64,000 nt of DNA from assembly GCA_000231825.2 (NCBI GenBank), contig JH720315.1:269645-333644 (forward strand). Reading direction: 5' to 3'. A program made the position numbers and the translations under genes. This DNA is from Tetrahymena elliotti 4EA (lineage: Eukaryota > Ciliophora > Oligohymenophorea > Hymenostomatida > Tetrahymenidae). The notes beneath the pieces were generated by a model. That model was not told the origin of the DNA. It did no database searches and saw nothing but the letters and a program-made list of their open reading frames with translations. Below are positions 26,301 through 39,398 of this stretch, piece after piece (the first letter of the stretch is position 1; each line of letters opens with the position of its first letter).

Positions 26301-27897
26301 TAGTTATGATAATAAAAGCTTTTAATAGCAAGTTAAGGAGCCACAAAAAATATAAGATGATATAGTTTAGTAGTAAAGTTATGCAAAAATTGAATTCTAA
26401 GATTTTTTGCTCTAAAAAATTTTCAAAAAAATGGATAGTGATGGGGATGGGATTATTTCAGTGCTAGATGTTGAAATTAACTCATTAAAAACTGAAATCT
26501 TAGAGATTCTATAAAATTTCCTTTTAGAATTAGCAGACAACGGAAATCTTAAATACTCATTCAACTCTTTCCTAGAATACATCAGCAAAAACAAATAAAC
26601 TTTAGAAGCTCTTTAATAAGTAAATTTTTTGACATATCTTTAAATATCTAATTAATTTTATTTATCCTAATAATATTAGTTTTACTCTAAAAAATATCTT
26701 AATTAAACAACTCAGAAGAATAACTCAAAAATGTAATCTCTGGTAAAATAAGCTGACAATTTTACCATACAATCTCCTAAGTAATAATAATCATTTTTAC
26801 AAAAGCAAGATTAATAATAATTCAATTAGCTATTATCAAAATAGAATGAAATAAATTACTAATAGCAGATTTAATAATAATCATAGTAATAGCAAATATA
26901 ACAACAGTAAAAAAAGTAGTAACAGTAAATGCAAAATTTATAATATGTATAATAATAAAACGAAATTGTAAATAATATACCTCAAAAGCCAAATCCTTAA
27001 AATCAGTAATAATAAAGTTACTTACCTTTGCAACAATAAATTAACCAATTCAACGAGCAAGCTCTTTAATAGTAAAATTAGTTATAATAAAGCTAATAAA
27101 TAAACAATAGGGCAAATGATATTTCATTTAATTTTATGTAACCTCCTTCTAGAAATAGTTTGTAAAGTGATTAATTAAGCTAGCCCAAATTAGCATAAGA
27201 ATTTTCTTTTTAGCCTAAATTTTATGCTTAACTAGAAAAATAACAGTAAGCCTCAGAATATCAATAAATTTAAGAAGAGGAAGATAATAATGAAGAAGAT
27301 CCAATAACACATTTTGTTGATCTTGCTAGCCACTTGTAAAATAAGAGTAAGGCTAATAACAATGGATAAAGTCGAATATTAAATATGAATAATCAAAATT
27401 AATAATAATAAAATAAAGAATTTAAAAACAAATAAACTCATCAACCTTAGTCTAATAGCTACTAAAATGTAGATCACGTCAATTTCTCTTTTTGTGAAGA
27501 CCCATAATAAAATATATTCTCCACCAATAATCTTAAAATTAAAACTAATACTAATGCATCAAATCACTCCAAAGAAATTAACATGAATTCTTAAAATCAC
27601 TCTCCTTCTTTCCATGAATAAAATAATTCTTATGCTGGTTTTGGAACCCAGGTGTATAGTAATCATCCATAAGATAATATAGGATAAGATCTTCTTATCT
27701 CATTTTCCAACCAGTCTATACCTTATCGTGAACCCTCTTTTGGTAATGGTAATATCTAATCTAATTAGTTTTTAAATAGTTACTAAAATGATAACAATAA
27801 CTAAAACTTTCAACAAGGCCAATCTTCTACTCCTTAAATTATTTCAGGCCGTTATAAAAACTTAGTATAAAAATAATTCAACATTAATAAAAATTGA
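23390..27897 (+). CDS. Large glutamine/asparagine-rich protein with EF-hand
   Basis: Function unknown; a calcium-responsive scaffold is possible. Predicted 1450 aa from exons 23390-25655, 25751-26619 and 26680-27897; the frame is kept across both introns and it ends at TGA 27895-27897. The N-terminus has a compact conserved-looking segment (LLAVVKLDIGEGQTDVIRVY, then GDDIIKVVKNFCQLHELDEK), of a kind I associate with protist axonemal or cytoskeletal proteins, though without certainty. A canonical EF-hand calcium loop DSDGDGIISVLDVE lies near residue 990, followed by a weaker second helix-loop-helix (LADNGNLKYSFNSFLEY). The rest is low complexity. From about 26700 to 27130 Gln dominates, encoded by a mix of TAA, TAG, CAA and CAG. 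The start is the only ATG giving an open frame into the conserved N-terminal segment. Confidence 0.75.
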
Positions 27898-29717
27898 TAA
27901 TATCTGTTCATTTCCAAAGTTAATTTTATGATGTAAAAATCCATTTTCTAGTAAAGGAGACAACTGACAATAAAATTATTTGTTATAATTAAAAAATTAG
28001 TAACAATAATACTAAAATAAATCAACTTAATTAATAATATGAACATAAATTTTCCAATAAAAATATTATTAAATGTAATCTTATAAAATATTCTTCATTT
28101 TATTTTATTTATAAAGCTAATTTATTTACACTATTTTGTATGTAATTTATAAGAAAACTTTCAAATTTATGACTGTTAGTTACATCAAATATTAATTTAA
28201 TTATTTTTACCTTTTTTTATTTATTTTGTTAGTTAGATAGGTAGGTAGGTAGCCTATCAAAAAATTATTTCACAATTTTTTAATCTTTATTTGACATAAC
28301 AAAATAAGTTTTTAAAAAATAAAATATTATGAATTTAATAAATTTTCTTTTATGTAAATTTATTTTAAAATTTATGATTCATTAATTTTCGATTATTGAT
28401 GGAGGACAAGGAAGAGAGTTTTTTTATCACTTCATTCAAATTAGAATCTTTTAATTTCAGTATTTTTTATTAAGTTATAACCTAAATTTAAAAAAATGAT
28501 TAAACTCCTTTAATTTACAATATATTTTAGGATAAAAGATAATTTGTTTAAATAGGTATAAAATAAATAAAATGGATGAAATAAACATAATCTAAACCAT
28601 TAATTGAATTTAGTTTTCTTTTTTTGAAATAAGAATTTGAAAAAATAATTATATTTAAAAATAAAAAAAATATTTATTTTACTCAGTTTAATTTAGATAA
28701 GATTAATAATTAAAAATAGAATTAATTAAATTAATTTTAATAATTAGAATATTAATATCATTATCTCACAATAAATTAATATGATTTAATAATTTTTAGT
28801 GAATAAATTTAGCTCAAAATAATTTCTTAGTTATTTTACTTTTTAAATCAATCATATTATTAAAAATTGATGTTTGAGGAAACAAACTTATTGTTAATAT
28901 CTGTTAGACTTTTTGATTAAATCTTAGTATCTTATAAATTAAATTTAAGATAAATGTGGTGAAATCATAAAATATCTCTCTTTCTCTCTTTCTCATGAAA
29001 TATTTAAAAATGAAAAAATAATTAATTAGAATTGAAAGTTATATTATTTTCTATCTAATATTTTATTTATCAATTTATTTCTTAAAATTAATTAATTAGT
29101 TTATTTTTTTTAGAATATTAAATTTTTAGTCAGATTTTATGAATTAATTTAACTTTTCATAATATTATTTTCCTAATTATTTCTTGATCTTTTTCAATAA
29201 ATTTTAAAATGATTTTTATAGAAATTAATCTATGATTTTTGACACAGTTAAAAATAAATTATTTTTTAATTCATTGAATTTTTATGGTAAAAAAATGGAA
29301 TTGAAGCAAGCAATCTATAAAATGTGGTAAATAGATATTAAAATGAAATAAAGTAGCTAAAGAAAAAGGTATAATAATGAATGAAAACAAATAGAGCAAA
29401 TTAAGATAATGTATTAATGAATGAATGAAAGGAGTACCGAGCAAGCCAAACAAAACAGAAATATGTATATGGAAAATTGAATAGAAACTAGTAAAAAATG
29501 AATGACTATTTAAAATAAGAATGGGCTAAAAAAGAAAAATAAAATAAGGTGGTTTGAGGAGGAAATTCAATATAATTTTTGAGAGTGCGAAAATATAGAC
29601 GGCTAGAGGCAAATTAATTAGAAAGAGGAGAGATTAAAAGGCTAAAAGATATAAAAACAAATTTTAAAGGCAAAAAATAAATTAATCAAAACAAAGACAT
29701 ATATATAGTAAATAAAA
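27898..29717. other. AT-rich spacer upstream of the uL15 gene
   Basis: 1.8 kb with no recognisable gene. It holds a short TAGG-type microsatellite near 28230-28253 and a CT-rich tract at 28977-28994. The last few hundred bases should contain the ribosomal protein promoter. Confidence 0.45.
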
Positions 29718-31411
29718 ATGGTATCTCACTTAAAGAAGACTAGAAAGTTGAGAGGTCACGTCTCTCACGGTCACGGTAGAGTCGGAAAGCGTAATTAAAA
29801 AACCTAATCTTATTCATCATTTAATCTTGATCCATCCATCTATCTCATTGGCTTCTCCTTCAGTCCATCTTTTATTCTTTTTGTTCTCCTAAAATCATGA
29901 TTTGATTATTTCATAAATTGTAAATAAATCATTCAGTTAAATAGATAATAATGGTAGTTTAATCCATCTCTTAAGGGAGTTATAAGTTACTTTATCTTTA
30001 CTAAACTAATAAGACCATGGCTCAAAGAGAGTCTTTGCAAAAAGAAGTCTAAATTAGTAAAGAAGATGAAAAAAAATAGATTTAGTAATTTAATTGATGA
30101 TATTGAAGCAATTTATAGTTGAAGGGAGACAAGCAAGGCTTCCCTAATTATAATTTGAAAGGAGGACATGCATGAGAAAAAGGATTCGAGATGATAAACT
30201 TACTAATTTAATATTCTTATTACAATTTTATTATTAAATATAGACAGAAAGGGTGGTTGCAGAGGTGGTCGTGGTAAGGCCGGTGGTATGCATCATCACA
30301 GAGTAATTATTTCTTTTATTACTTAATTCTTTTCACCATTACAAACTCTACTTTGTTTTTCATAACATGCTTGATGAAATTCAAGTTAATTTTTGAAGCA
30401 AAAATAGAGCTTTTATTAATTTAGTTATCTAATTTTAATATGTACTAATAAATTTATTTTAATTCAATAGATCTTGATGGAAAAGTGGCATCCTGGTATG
30501 ATATCTAATTGATTTAACAAAAATATATAAATAAAAGCTCATTTCAAACTTAAGGGAATTTAGCTATAAAAAATATCTTAAATATCAGCAAAAGTTAAAT
30601 ATATCAAGCAAAATTACTCTTACCAATCAATCAATTGAATCATATATTCATTCATTCAAAATCTAAATTATGATGTGAGATATTAATATGAAAGTGAACA
30701 AGCAGAAAAAAATATCCCATTCATTCACTAATTTGTTTTGTAAGAAAGCTCTAATATTTTCAATCAATTTAACAGAAAATTTGAAAAAAATTGCTTTCTA
30801 AAGAGAGTAATTAGAATGCAAAAAACTGAGATTATTACTTAAAGTAAAAGAATATTTTGCTGAATACAATTATTCTGTAAAAATTAAAATTTTTGATTGA
30901 ATAATCAGTTGAAATACTAAGAATTGATTTTAACATTTAGGATGATGAAGATACAGTTATTTAATTGATTCATATTAGAGAGATAAATTATATTTTTACT
31001 GAAAATAGAGAGTAGATATGTTGAATTTAAGTTATGTTTAAGCAAATTCCTTTCATTTTTATTTAAAAGATTTAGAATTTTATGTCATTGATTTTAACAT
31101 ATTTTTTTGTTTGATTAGGCTACTATGGTAAGTTGGGTATGAGAACCTTCCACTTAAAGAAGAACCCTCTCCACTGCCCCGTCGTTAACATCGACAAGCT
31201 CTGGAGTTTGGTTTCTGATGCTACCAGAGAAAAGTATGCTTCAGATAAGAAGAAGGTCCCCGTTATTGATGTTACTAAGGCTGGTTTCTTCAAGGTTTTG
31301 GGTAAGGGTAGACTCCCCAACCAACCTGTCGTTGTTAAGGCTAAATACTTCTCTAAGACTGCTGAAAGAAGAATCGTTGCTGTCGGTGGTGCTTGCGTCC
31401 TCACTGCTTGA
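29718..31411 (+). CDS. RPL27A: 60S ribosomal protein uL15 (L27A; yeast L28)
   Basis: Structural protein of the large cytosolic ribosomal subunit. The spliced product is 149 aa, against 148 in animals. Exons: 29718-29790, 30244-30302, 30471-30495 (only 25 nt) and 31119-31411; introns of 453, 168 and 623 nt make up most of the gene. The family hallmarks are in order: [20 protein letters not shown] at the N-terminus, the basic Gly-rich stretch [74 protein letters not shown] and a C-terminal VGGACVLTA. Codon use differs sharply from its neighbours: C-ending codons are common and its single Gln is CAA with no TAA/TAG Gln, as expected for a very highly expressed ciliate gene. Confidence 0.97.
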
Positions 31412-32974
31412 TTTAACAAACAACAAACCAAAATACATAAATTATACTAAACTATATGCTCATATATCATATAAACAAATATCATATATATATTTTTTAA
31501 AGCCATATATATGTGCATGTATTTTATTTAAATTTTTAACTCAAAACTATTTTTCATATAAACTTATTTATTCTTCAATCCAAAATTAATCAATCATACA
31601 TAAAATGAAATATAATCAAATTTAAACTAAACCTAAATTTAATCAATTTATTTATTCAAAAATTTTTAATTTAACTAAAAATAATATCTTCATTTTTATC
31701 CAAGAATCTAAATAAATCTTTACAACTTCAACTATGCATCCAATTACAAACAATTTTATATTTCATTTTAATTTTCAAAAAATTTCTTTTAACTCAATAA
31801 AATGTATGTAATTTTGAGCAAAATAGTAATAATACCTAATAAAGATTATGAAAAAATTCCTAAATAAGTATTTAAAAATTTTTAATTAGTTTCCATCAGA
31901 TCAATTTTATTTTGAAATTTAAATTCATTCCATATTTTCTCAAATAATTTAAAACTAGAAAATTAATTTCATTCAATTTCAACTCAAACTAGATTTTTCA
32001 ATTTTTATTTTCAAAAAATTCTTTATTTTCTGTTTTTTTTAATTACCTTAATTCCTAAAGTATTCAGTTCTCTCCATTCACCTAAATTTTGGAGAGAGAG
32101 GGCGAAAAATTCAATTTATTAGTTTTTTTACAAAAGTTTTTCTATTGATGCTAACTAATAAAATATATATTGCTTTAAATTTAATTATGAAGAAAGAAAT
32201 GGATGTATGTCATCATAAAAATTGAAATAAAAGAAAAAATATTTCAAAATAATAATTCTGATTTATTTCCTTTGAAAGCAACTTAAAAAGTTTTAAGAGG
32301 AAAATATTTTATTCTTTGAAAATAATTTTTAAAAAAAATACTTGATAAAGTATGAGTTTCTTTCAAAGAAATTACTTAAAATCGAGTAAATTATTATTTC
32401 ATAAATTTCATAATAAACCTAAATTTTGAGTAAAATGAACTAATTTCATAATTTTATGATGAAAAATATTTTAATATTTTTTGATAAAGATGAAAAATAA
32501 TAGATAGATAGATCCATTTGTTTTAAAAATCATTCAATTATATTTTATTAGTTTTAAGTAAAATCTTCATATAAAATTGAATGAATAAATAAATAAAAAA
32601 TTATAGATTACACGCGTTGAATCATAATATATTGACTATTGAGTTTATTTTTTTTGCTTGTTTTAGTAATCTATGTGAATTATTGATAAACAAAAGCATA
32701 TGTGTATTAAGACAGAATGCAAATAAGCAGCAATAAGCAATATCTGATATGGACAGACTGTAGTTGTTTTTTTTGGAAAATTAATTGTTTAGAAAAGTCG
32801 TAAAAAATAAATAAATTAAGAAAAGACCCAATAAATAATATTCAATCACATCCTATTTTAACTAAATAAGATATTTATTAGAAATAAAAAGGCAAATAAA
32901 ATAAGAAATATATATTAAAGAAATTAATATTATTAGTTATTTTGTTAGTGAATAAGTAAATTAGTAGTTTAAAT
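31412..32974. other. AT-rich spacer
   Basis: 1.6 kb between the uL15 gene and the coatomer gene, both on the plus strand. No coding similarity was seen. It contains short runs such as GAGAGAGAGGG (32093-32103) and a GATA microsatellite (about 32500-32512). Confidence 0.45.
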
Positions 32975-35900
32975 ATGGCATCAGCAACTTTACAACAAGC
33001 TAGTGAGCACAAAGAGCGTTATTGCAGCATTTACATAAGAGCTGAGACCGAGCAGGTTACTGCTTAGGAAATTAAGACCCTTCTAATGGGAAAATATGAA
33101 GATAAAATTAAAGGTCTCAAATCACTAATTTATGCTATTATTCATGATGAGAATTTTGATAAATTAACTATGACTATTATTACATATTTGGTTCCATTCC
33201 AAACTGAAAACCATGATCTTAAGAAGATTTTATTGTACTACTGGGAAGTAAGGAAATTTAAAGACATTAATGCAATTTCTTCATAATAATTAGCAAATTA
33301 ACAGATAATCTGTAATAAGATTAATCATTGAAAAGAGATTCAAATGAAAATTCAACTTAAAAATAATGAAAAATGGCATTGAGATATATTTTAATTTTAT
33401 TAAAAACTAAATAAATAGATCATTGAGAAAGTTAACAAAGATGGAAAACTTAAAGATGAAATGATTTTAGTTTGTAACAGTTTGAGATCTGATTTGTTGC
33501 ATCCCAATGAATATTTAAGAGGAAGAACTCTACGTTTGGTTTCTAGAATTATGTATAAAGGCATTTTGGAGCCTTTAATTTCAAGTATTTTGGAAAGTTT
33601 AAATCACAAGCACACCTATGTTAGAAGAAATGCTATTATTGCTATCTACTAAATATTTTTAAATTTTGGTGATGATCTCATCAATGATATTGACACTGAA
33701 ATGGAAAAAGTTCTCTAAAACGAAACTGATTTATCAACCAAAAGAAATGCTTTCCTTCTCCTTTATCATACAAACCTTGAAAAAGCTATGGCTTATCTCT
33801 ATTAAATTATTTAAGATGATAGAGTTGATGAAATGGGAGACATCATGCAACTTTCTGTCTTGGAACTCTTCAGGTAATTTATTAAATTACTATCTTCTAA
33901 AGATAAGAATAAAATACTATTTTAAATGAAAAAAAATAATATTAATTGATTGCTCTTACATAAAATAATAAAATTGATTTTAGAAAAACTTAAACGAAAG
34001 TAATAGTGAGCGAATGCTAATATGATTGCTTTGAAAAAATAAATAAAAGTTTTAAATAAAAATATTCAATAGCGATACAAAATAGAAAAACAAGGAAAAG
34101 TAAACAAAGGAATCTAATAATTAAAATTTTAAAGAAAACTCAAATTAATGAATAAATTTCTGAATCACTAATTATTCAATTCTAAAATACTTTCAATAAT
34201 ATCCTTATGCTTTAGAAATTTAAAACAGCAAATTAATTTGCTTTTGAATTATATCATTTCCTTTTTTAATCAACATTTTTTACTTATGTTAATGGATGAT
34301 GTCATTCGTTCACCTAAAGTGAAGATTAAGATTAATTTTTTTGAACAAATTTGAAGAAAAAATAATTAAAATAATAAATATAAAATAGAAAAACATGTAA
34401 ATATGATCCTAGTTAGAAGTCTAAGTTAATGAAGTGTATTCTATTCTTTTAAAAATCTCGTAGCCCTTCTGTTTAGTTTGAATGTGCAAATACTTTAATA
34501 TAAATTTCTAATACACCTACAACTTTGAAGTTAGCAACCAATATTTATGTTTAGCTTTTGTTAAATAACTCAGAAAATAATGTTAAGATGGTTGTTTTAG
34601 ATAAAATCTAATATATCCTCAACATAGAACCAAAATATCTTGAGGAGTAAGTTATAGAAATTACTAAAGTATTGAATAACCCTTCTAACTAAATTCGTAA
34701 AAATGCCATTGATATCATTTCAAGTCTTACTAATTCTAGAAATGTTGGTTATATATTCCCAAAAGTTGTTAAAGAAGTCAAAAAGACACTCTCTGAGGAA
34801 AAGTAACTTTTAGTTTTCAAATTGTAACCATTTTTTAAATAGTTTTTTTTAAAGTGGGAAAGAGTTCACAAAAATCCTTCTTGATTTTGTAGAATACTGT
34901 GTTTTCAATTTCGAAAGTGTTTTAGATGAAGTTATGAATTTGATTAATGAAGTATTCTTAACAAATAATGGTTTAAAACAAAAAACTCAAGACTAAGTTA
35001 AAAGAATCCTTACTGGAATAGTGACTACATACCCTCAGAGCAGAGAACGTTTGATGTCCAAATTATTGGAAAGATTTAAAGATATATCCTCTCCTTACAT
35101 TTATAATGGTGTTCTTTGGATTCTTGGTGAGTATTCTTCAGGTGAATAAGTTACTCGTAGCTTAGATTAAATATTAGAAGCTGTTGGCCCACTTCCAATA
35201 ACTTATGTCTAATAAAACACTGATGATTAAAAATCAGAGGAAAAAGAAGCACCTAAACCCACATAAAAAAAATACAAAACTGTTATTTTAGCTGATGGTA
35301 GCTATGGTACAGAAGTTATTGAAGAAAAAGAAGCAAGAAGTAAATTTTTTCAAAAAAAATCATTCATTTATTAAAAAAATTTTTTTTAAAGAGTAATCGA
35401 TTGATACTAATGAAGTAGAAAATTCTTAATTCAGAATTATTCTTTCTTAATACTCATATATTGGTAGCATTGCTGCTCGTACTTTGTTAAAGCTTGTCTT
35501 CAAGATCAAGCTTGATGCAAAAAAGTTTAACAAATACACTAGTTAGATTTTATTAGTATTTTGCTCTTTAATTAGATTATACACAGCTAAATAAAGTAAG
35601 AAGGTAAACAAATTTATCAATTTTAAAATAGAACAAGTTTCATTTATTAAAAAGAAAATGAAATAATAAAATATTAATTAAATGTAATCATTTAAAAACT
35701 AAAGAATGAAGAATATGACTTAGATTCACTTGAAAAAATTTATCTTGGTGTAAAACTATTAACTGAACCTAAAAAATTCATCAATGAAAAAATTTAATGG
35801 CTTGAAAGTAACGAAAATATAGTTAAACACAAAGAAAAAATTGTTAAAAGAAATGACCTTGAATAACAAAGAGAAGAGAAAAGAGATTCTCATATTGCCA

Positions 35901-36944
35901 AATAGCCTGATGACTTAATTATTATTAGAGCTTTAAAGTAAATAAAATAATCAAAATTTTTTAGTAACTTAATTTCATAATTTACTAAAGAGGTAAACAA
36001 GCAGAAATCGGTGACATAGATTTGTAGGATGAAGAGATCAATCAAATAGAATTTAAAGGAGTAGGTGAAGATAATGACTTTGCTAGCAAATTGAATAAGT
36101 TAGTTTAATTGACTGGTTATAGTGATCCCATTTATGCTGAATCCTTTGTTTATATTCATAAATACGATATTTAATTTGAAACTTTGTTAATAAATCGTAC
36201 AAATAAACCCTTACAAAAAGTATAAATAGAATTCTTCACTTAAGAAAATGATTAAAAAAGAGTTATTGAAAAGGCATAAGCAGTAACTCTGCAACCAAAC
36301 TAAAGTGCATATGTTAAAACTTCTCTTAAATTCACTTCAATTGATATTGGTGTTATATTTGGAGCTATCAATTATGAAAATATTGCTGGTATTGAACAAG
36401 CCTATTTAATTACCAAAGAAATAGATATTGACTTAATTGATTTTGTTTATCCTGCCGAAATTGACTTTAACTCCTACAGAGAAATGTGGGCTAAGTATGA
36501 ATGGGAGAATCGTATAGTAATCAATCCATAAAAGATGTAAATAAAAATTCATATTTATCTAATAAAATAATAAATTTTAATTTTTAATAAAAATAGCGAA
36601 ATGTTATAATTCTTCCTCTAATTCAAAGAGCAATTTAAATTATATATGCTTAATGACGAAGAAGAAATTAAAAGTGCAACAGTTATTTGCGTTAACTTTT
36701 ATGCTAAAACTAAGCTTGGTAAAATTAATTTCTTAGATAAAAAAATTAATTTGCAAATAAATAATATAGGTGATGATTTCCTTATCAACATCAGTGCAGA
36801 ATCTTAAAATGGTTCAATGACAGGAACTATAAGAATTAGAAGTAAAGTGAAAGTAATTTACTTCATTTATTTTAAATATTTCTAAGTAAATAATTTAATA
36901 AAAAGGGTGTTGTCGTTAGCATAGGATAAAAATATAAGTAATGA
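32975..36944 (+). CDS. COPB1: Coatomer subunit beta (COPI beta-COP)
   Basis: Beta-COP is a core adaptor-like subunit of the COPI coat that carries Golgi-to-ER and intra-Golgi vesicles. Predicted exons: 32975-33247, 33419-33873, 34389-34802, 34855-35339, 35392-35603, 35705-35937, 35991-36536, 36597-36852, 36906-36944; 970 aa, against 953 in human. Conserved stretches include MILVCNSLRSDLLHPNEYLR, HKHTYVRRNAIIAIY, SPSVQFECANTLIQIS, SPYIYNGVLWILGEYSSGEQ, ASKLNKLVQLTGYSDPIYAE, YREMWAKYEWENRI in the appendage region, and a C-terminal GTIRIRSKVKGVVVSIGQKY. The N-terminal two thirds are alpha-helical (adaptin-like) and the last third is the beta-COP appendage. The third intron is ambiguous: 34803-34854 (52 nt) or 34824-34854 (31 nt). 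Both keep the frame; the second would add seven residues. Confidence 0.93.
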
Positions 36945-37604
36945 AAAATTCAGAATCTACATTAATAAATATTAACAATTGAATTATTCGTTCTATGTCT
37001 ATCTCAACTAAATTATTTTTTCTTGTTTAATTTAATATAAAAATAGTTAAAGGATTTATTTATTTTCAGATATTTATTCAATTTTTTTTGATTCAATCAA
37101 AGATTAAAAATTTTTTGAAGTAGTGAAGAGATTTTTAATTAAAGAATAATTTTTCATAAAATAATTCATAATCTTTACGAACTTTGAACTAACAAATATT
37201 TATTCTTTATTCAAAATTAATTTGTTTTAGAAATAAAAAGATTTTTTTAATTTTTTGAATAAATTAATAATAGAACTAAAATAAAATTTTTTTTTTTAAT
37301 TTTGAAGAAGAAGCTTAGGCACAAAAAAATATAGAAAGTATTAATTAAGATATTAATTTTGAAGTGCTAAGACAAAAACAAACAAATAAATAAATAATTT
37401 AATTTTATGTATATGAACTATGTTAAAAGAGATATTTTAAGATCTACATAAAATTATTTTGAAAGTTTTTTTGTTTATTAAAGTATGAGCACTTTTTTTC
37501 TTAAAAAATAAATCAAGAATTTATATAATATTGAAGGAGTTTTTTAGTTTTTAAGTAATATTTTGAGATACTTATTAATTTCTTCAAATAAATTATTTCA
37601 TCAA
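36945..37604. other. Convergent 3' spacer
   Basis: AT-rich region between the 3' ends of the coatomer gene and the PCGF-like gene. No gene or repeat was recognised; it probably contains both polyadenylation regions. Confidence 0.5.
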
Positions 37605-39398
37605 TCAAGAATTGAATTCTACATTATCTAATACTATTTCATAATCTAAGATAAAATATTAATTTTCATTAGTTTACTCAAAGATATCTTTAAGAGGAGT
37701 ATTGATATCACATAAAAGCTATTCACAGAAGTATAAGTTAATCTAGTAAGTATAATAAGATTAAATAAAAATAATTGAATTTTAGATATCTAATATTTAC
37801 ATTGCTAGTAGAAATAGATGGTATTTCTTTATTTTTTTATTATGTGTGTGCCTTAATAGTCTTTACAAAGAAAGATTTTACTTACTTCAATGTTAACTCA
37901 TTTGGATTGCTCCTTTTTTGAAGACGTAAAATATTTTACAATCCTACATATTCACTAATTAAACAAATATTATAAGAATGGTTATTATTACAATATATAA
38001 TTAAAATCTTACTGCTCTAGATTTGTTAGTGGATTCACATAAAACTTGTACAAGGTGTCATCATATTCTTGAATACTTTTAAGTGTTTTTTCTGAAATAT
38101 AACTGTGTCGGTTTTAGTTTGACAAGAAAACTTCCTGAGCTCTTTGGGTGGGAGCACTAGTTTTGAATGGAAATTGTTTTAGCTTAACACCATTTTATCC
38201 AGTTTATTATTAAGCAAGTGTTGTAGAAGGAGAGGGAGATTTGTTTGTTTGCTGCTTCTTTTGAATTTACTACTCATGCTAAACACTAGATTTTCTTTTA
38301 GTATTAAGCTGTAAAGGATCCTTTTGCTTATCTACACTATCATCATCTTTATTTAAGTTTTGTAAAATTTGATTAGTTGAAATGTAAATTAAAATATTTT
38401 TTACCATAAGAACTACTATTGTTATCTTCTTGGTCTAATTTTGATGTCTCAGCTTATTTTTTGTAATAATCAGGGTATTTTTCAAGTAAAATTTATTTCA
38501 TCTTTTAGAAACTGCTTTCTTCATATAAGTCTTAGACAAATTTATCAAAAGGGATATTTAGATATGTATCTACAACCATTTTGAGGTTAGGTTTAGGAGA
38601 GTCAGAGTGCTTTTTCTTCCTTTGGTACTATTGTTGATTTACTGTAATAAAATTAATTCAGTTACTTAAGCAGCAATAAAATTTGGTTTTTTTATCATTT
38701 CACAAAATTTATAAAATGTTTTACAATTTTCATAGTTAAATTCATCAAGTAAGAATTCTAAGTCAATTAAAGGAAATAATTCTTTGACCCTTTTAACAAT
38801 TAACTATTCTTGTTTTGCAAATTATGGATATAAGAAGTCTACCATCTGTTACTTATAAGGGTCTTTTCTGATAGATTTACTCAGATGAATTTCAAGCTCG
38901 CCCTTGCAAGAAGGACATTTTCTTTTATTTTTGGTGTTCTAGTTTTTAGAAATGTAGTCATGGATGCATATTTTACAAACTATTTCAATACATTTTATTT
39001 TTGAGTAAATTAAAATATAAATTAGTTAGTGATAGAAGTAATTAAGAATATTTAATAAAATAAAACAAACTAAATATTTAGATTCAATAAATCCATTTTT
39101 CTAAATTTAAACAAGATTTATCAACTTGCTTACAAGTATGGCCACATTCTGTAATGGTATGAGCAAAGCGAAAGTATCCATCACAAATTCCACAGACTAA
39201 AAAAGAATTAAGCAGGTTCAAAGGGAATCTTTTCTTTTTTATATTAAATATAATTGGTAATTTATCTATCTAAGTCTTAAAAAGAATATGATAGAAAATA
39301 AAGAGCAGGTTGATTTAATAGAAAAAAAACCTTACTTTTTCTAGGAACTGGTCCTACTCTTATTAAATAAAATCTCCTTTATTGTTTTCTTCAAGCAT
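37605..39398 (-). CDS. Polycomb-type (PCGF-like) RING finger protein
   Basis: Candidate Polycomb repressive complex 1 subunit that would help ubiquitinate histone H2A. Predicted exons in order: 39336-39398, 39134-39233, 38725-38979, 38405-38641, 38013-38346, 37882-37954, 37605-37742; 399 aa, frame kept through all six introns. The RING spans about residues 32-80: VCGICDGYFRFAHTITECGH, TFCKICIHDYI and KCPSCKGEL, with the Polycomb pattern of a C-x-HTFCKxCI core and a following DPYKQQMVDFLYPQF segment similar to the post-RING region of PCGF/BMI1. The middle is Lys/Gln-rich. The C-terminus (LQNILRLQKRSNPNELTLK and INLYFCEQLLCDINTPLKDI) could be a RAWUL ubiquitin-like domain; this is tentative. 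RING1-type proteins are the main alternative. The last two introns are the least certain. Confidence 0.78.

Noticed and set aside
28225..28255. Possible telomere-like G-rich repeat
   Set aside because: The TAGG units are few and do not match the ciliate G4T2 or G3T3 telomere repeats; it is a short microsatellite.
29271..29453. 60-codon hydrophobic minus-strand frame
   Set aside because: No similarity and no gene-like context; the region is the upstream spacer of the uL15 gene.
31123..31589. Several overlapping open frames on both strands at the uL15 last exon
   Set aside because: They are shadows of the highly biased coding exon 31119-31411.
33874..34388. 515-nt interval in the beta-COP gene as a possible nested gene
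   Set aside because: Flanking exons join in frame across it and no coding or RNA signal was found inside; it is best read as a large intron.
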